Positions 31,789-32,984 of a DNA stretch of 32,984 nucleotides are shown piece after piece. The position numbers and the translations under genes are program-made. The stretch's first letter is position 1, and every line of letters begins with the position of its first letter. The notes beneath the pieces were generated by a model. The model did not search any database, was not told the DNA's origin, and worked only from the letters and a program-made list of their open reading frames with translations. Source of the stretch: Paenibacillus lignilyticus (GTDB lineage: Bacteria > Bacillota > Bacilli > Paenibacillales > Paenibacillaceae); NCBI RefSeq assembly GCF_017942085.1, contig NZ_JAGKSP010000038.1, positions 1-32,984 of the forward strand, written 5' to 3'.

Positions 31789-32268
31789 CTATCTGGCAAC
31801 CTTCTGTTTCTCACGCAATGCACGCTGAATATCGCGCTGCGCATCCTTCTTCGCCGCCGATTCACGCTTATCGTACTGCTTCTTCCCTTTACCAAGGCCG
31901 AGCAGCAGCTTCGCGTAACCGTTGCGAACATAAATCTTAAGCGGCACGATCGCATAGCCGTCTTGCTTGGACAACCCAAGCAGCTTATGAATCTGTACCT
32001 TGTGCATCAATAACTTGCGCGTCCGAGTCGGATCATCCGGGTTGCTTCGGTTCCCTTGCTCGAAAGGACTGATGTGCAAATTGTGAATGAAAATCTCGCC
32101 GTTACGAATGGTGGCAAATGCATCGCCAATGTTGGCCCGTCCCATTCGAAGCGACTTAATTTCGCTTCCCATCAGCACCATGCCCGCTTCAAAGGTATCC
32201 TCGATGAAATAGTCATGGGAAGCCTTCTTATTCTGTGCGAGCTGTTTCCCGTCGCTCTTCTTCGCCAC
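31789..32268 (-). CDS. smpB: SsrA-binding protein SmpB
   Basis: A 159-residue RNA-binding protein that delivers tmRNA to stalled ribosomes. The family signatures are all present: NKKASHDYFIEDTFEAGMVL, GSEIKSLRMGRANIGDAF, HISPFEQGNRSNPDDPTRTR, LGLGKGKKQYDKRES and the basic C-terminal tail (RDIQRALREKQKVAR) that reaches the decoding site. The length is normal. It lies between the RNase R gene and ssrA on the same strand, the common Firmicutes order. The low GC of the insert beyond ssrA does not extend here. Confidence 0.97.
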   Translation of the reverse strand: MAKKSDGKQLAQNKKASHDYFIEDTFEAGMVLMGSEIKSLRMGRANIGDAFATIRNGEIFIHNLHISPFEQGNRSNPDDPTRTRKLLMHKVQIHKLLGLSKQDGYAIVPLKIYVRNGYAKLLLGLGKGKKQYDKRESAAKKDAQRDIQRALREKQKVAR

Positions 32269-32295
32269 TTCTATCCCACCTCTCCGGTAATAAAC

Positions 32296-32324
32296 GGACT
32301 CCTAACCATTGCAGTCAGGAGTCC
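32296..32324 (-). terminator. Hairpin between rnr and smpB
   Basis: GGACTCCT (32296-32303) and AGGAGTCC (32317-32324) form a perfect 8-bp stem; the minus strand continues GTTTATT. The weak U-tract suggests partial termination, so smpB may be partly co-transcribed with rnr. Confidence 0.55.
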
Positions 32325-32383
32325 ATTGTAACAACTTTACAGATTGAAATCAAGATTTGGTAAAAGCAAGCTCGAACCGCGTC

Positions 32384-32984
32384 CTACAAGCGTTTCTTCC
32401 GCACAAATGCGGCCGTCGAGTTACCGTTTTTTTTCTTCTTGCGCGACTTCGTCCCGCTGCTAACGCCTTCACCTGCACTGCCTGTGCCGCCTGCATTAGG
32501 TGCCGGCGTTGCCTGAGCAGACTCGCCGCTGGCCGCTTTCTTGCGGCGCGAGCCGGTTCCCCCAGCTGCACTGCCGCCGCTGCCGCCGCCACTACGGGAA
32601 GACCCGCCACGACCGGAGCCGGATGAACGACCGCCGAATCCGCGGTCACCGCCGCCGGAACGTCCTCGGCCGCCGCCATCGCGACCGCGTGAACGGTAAG
32701 CATCCGGATCTTCGCCGTTATCCTTGAGCGACCCTGCGTTCAGGATCGGCAAGCCCCACATATCGGTGCGGACTGCTTTGCGCTTACCGTCACCGGATTC
32801 GCCGCCGCTGCCCGCACCGCCATCCGTACCGAGAAGCCGATCGAGGTTGAAATCATCCTCCGGCTTCCATGCGCGCGCATCGCCTTCGCGACGCACCGGC
32901 GCGACTCCCGCGCCTTGCGTCGCCGCTCCGCCGCTGCGCCCGGCTTCGCCGCCGCGGCCCTTGCGCCGGCGCCCGCCGCGTTCG
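32384..32984 (-). CDS. rnr: Ribonuclease R, disordered C-terminal tail (5' part outside window)
   Basis: The frame is open from the window edge to TAG-type stop at 32384, about 200 residues. All of it is low-complexity: an Arg/Gly-rich start (ERGGRRRKGRGGEAGRSGG), a short conserved-looking stretch (WKPEDDFNLDRLLG, TDMWGLPILNAGSL), then RGG-, SGG- and Lys-rich runs ending in STAAFVRKKRL. No catalytic or S1 domain is in the window. I assign it to RNase R from its place before smpB and ssrA and because RNase R of related bacteria ends in a long basic tail. The tail probably helps RNA or ribosome binding. The identity is inferred from context. Confidence 0.7.
   Translation of the reverse strand, partial: ERGGRRRKGRGGEAGRSGGAATQGAGVAPVRREGDARAWKPEDDFNLDRLLGTDGGAGSGGESGDGKRKAVRTDMWGLPILNAGSLKDNGEDPDAYRSRGRDGGGRGRSGGGDRGFGGRSSGSGRGGSSRSGGGSGGSAAGGTGSRRKKAASGESAQATPAPNAGGTGSAGEGVSSGTKSRKKKKNGNSTAAFVRKKRL

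Overview
The window looks like chromosome of a Paenibacillus-type Bacillota. A 16S rRNA 5' end sits at the left edge, the rnr-smpB-ssrA order typical of Firmicutes at the right edge, and in between are a YesMN/Lpl-type sugar ABC locus, strong AGGAGG ribosome sites, several TTG starts and GC-rich genes interrupted by AT-rich patches. Almost every gene is on the minus strand. The exceptions are an ABC exporter operon (about 14.8-16.6 kb), a LysR gene (20.3-21.1 kb) and a decayed DUF2975 gene (2.0-2.4 kb).

Left part (1-14.6 kb). The 16S gene is preceded by a leader with two look-alike tandem promoters, and upstream of these lies an M29 aminopeptidase with its own terminator. Beyond a broken DUF2975 gene comes a carbohydrate uptake locus: sensor kinase (YesM type), response regulator (YesN type), lipoprotein binding protein and two permeases, ending at a strong terminator. 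No ATPase is encoded here, so a shared one is presumably used. Next are an MFS efflux protein and a two-gene operon of an oversized UxaA-family dehydratase and an aldo/keto reductase, likely for sugar-acid metabolism.

Middle (14.6-23.1 kb). An ABC-2 exporter operon has a near-consensus promoter and a perfect dyad at the predicted start of transcription, but its ATPase gene has lost the Walker A region. Then come an HPt-REC-GGDEF-REC regulator, a multi-TM chemoreceptor with a Met/His-rich loop, a divergent AT-rich LysR gene, a 47-residue unknown protein and a DUF4874/DUF4832 protein.

Right part (23.1-33 kb). A class B sortase lies just downstream of a 1633-residue repeat-rich surface protein ending in a TPKTG sorting signal; the two probably form an enzyme-substrate pair. 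Next is the most unusual locus: an intact tmRNA gene is separated from a second copy of its own 3' end and terminator (direct repeats of 180 and 178 bp) by a small AT-rich insert. The insert holds a translationally coupled pair, a PD-(D/E)XK-like nuclease and a PIN-domain protein. It has the look of a mini-island at the ssrA attachment site and is a candidate defence or toxin module. SmpB and the disordered tail of RNase R follow.

Three nearly identical hairpin terminators (9.2, 10.8, 16.7 kb) and a duplicated 54-bp intergenic block (20.2 and 29.1 kb) add small-scale repeat structure. All calls are from reading the sequence; no database search was possible.
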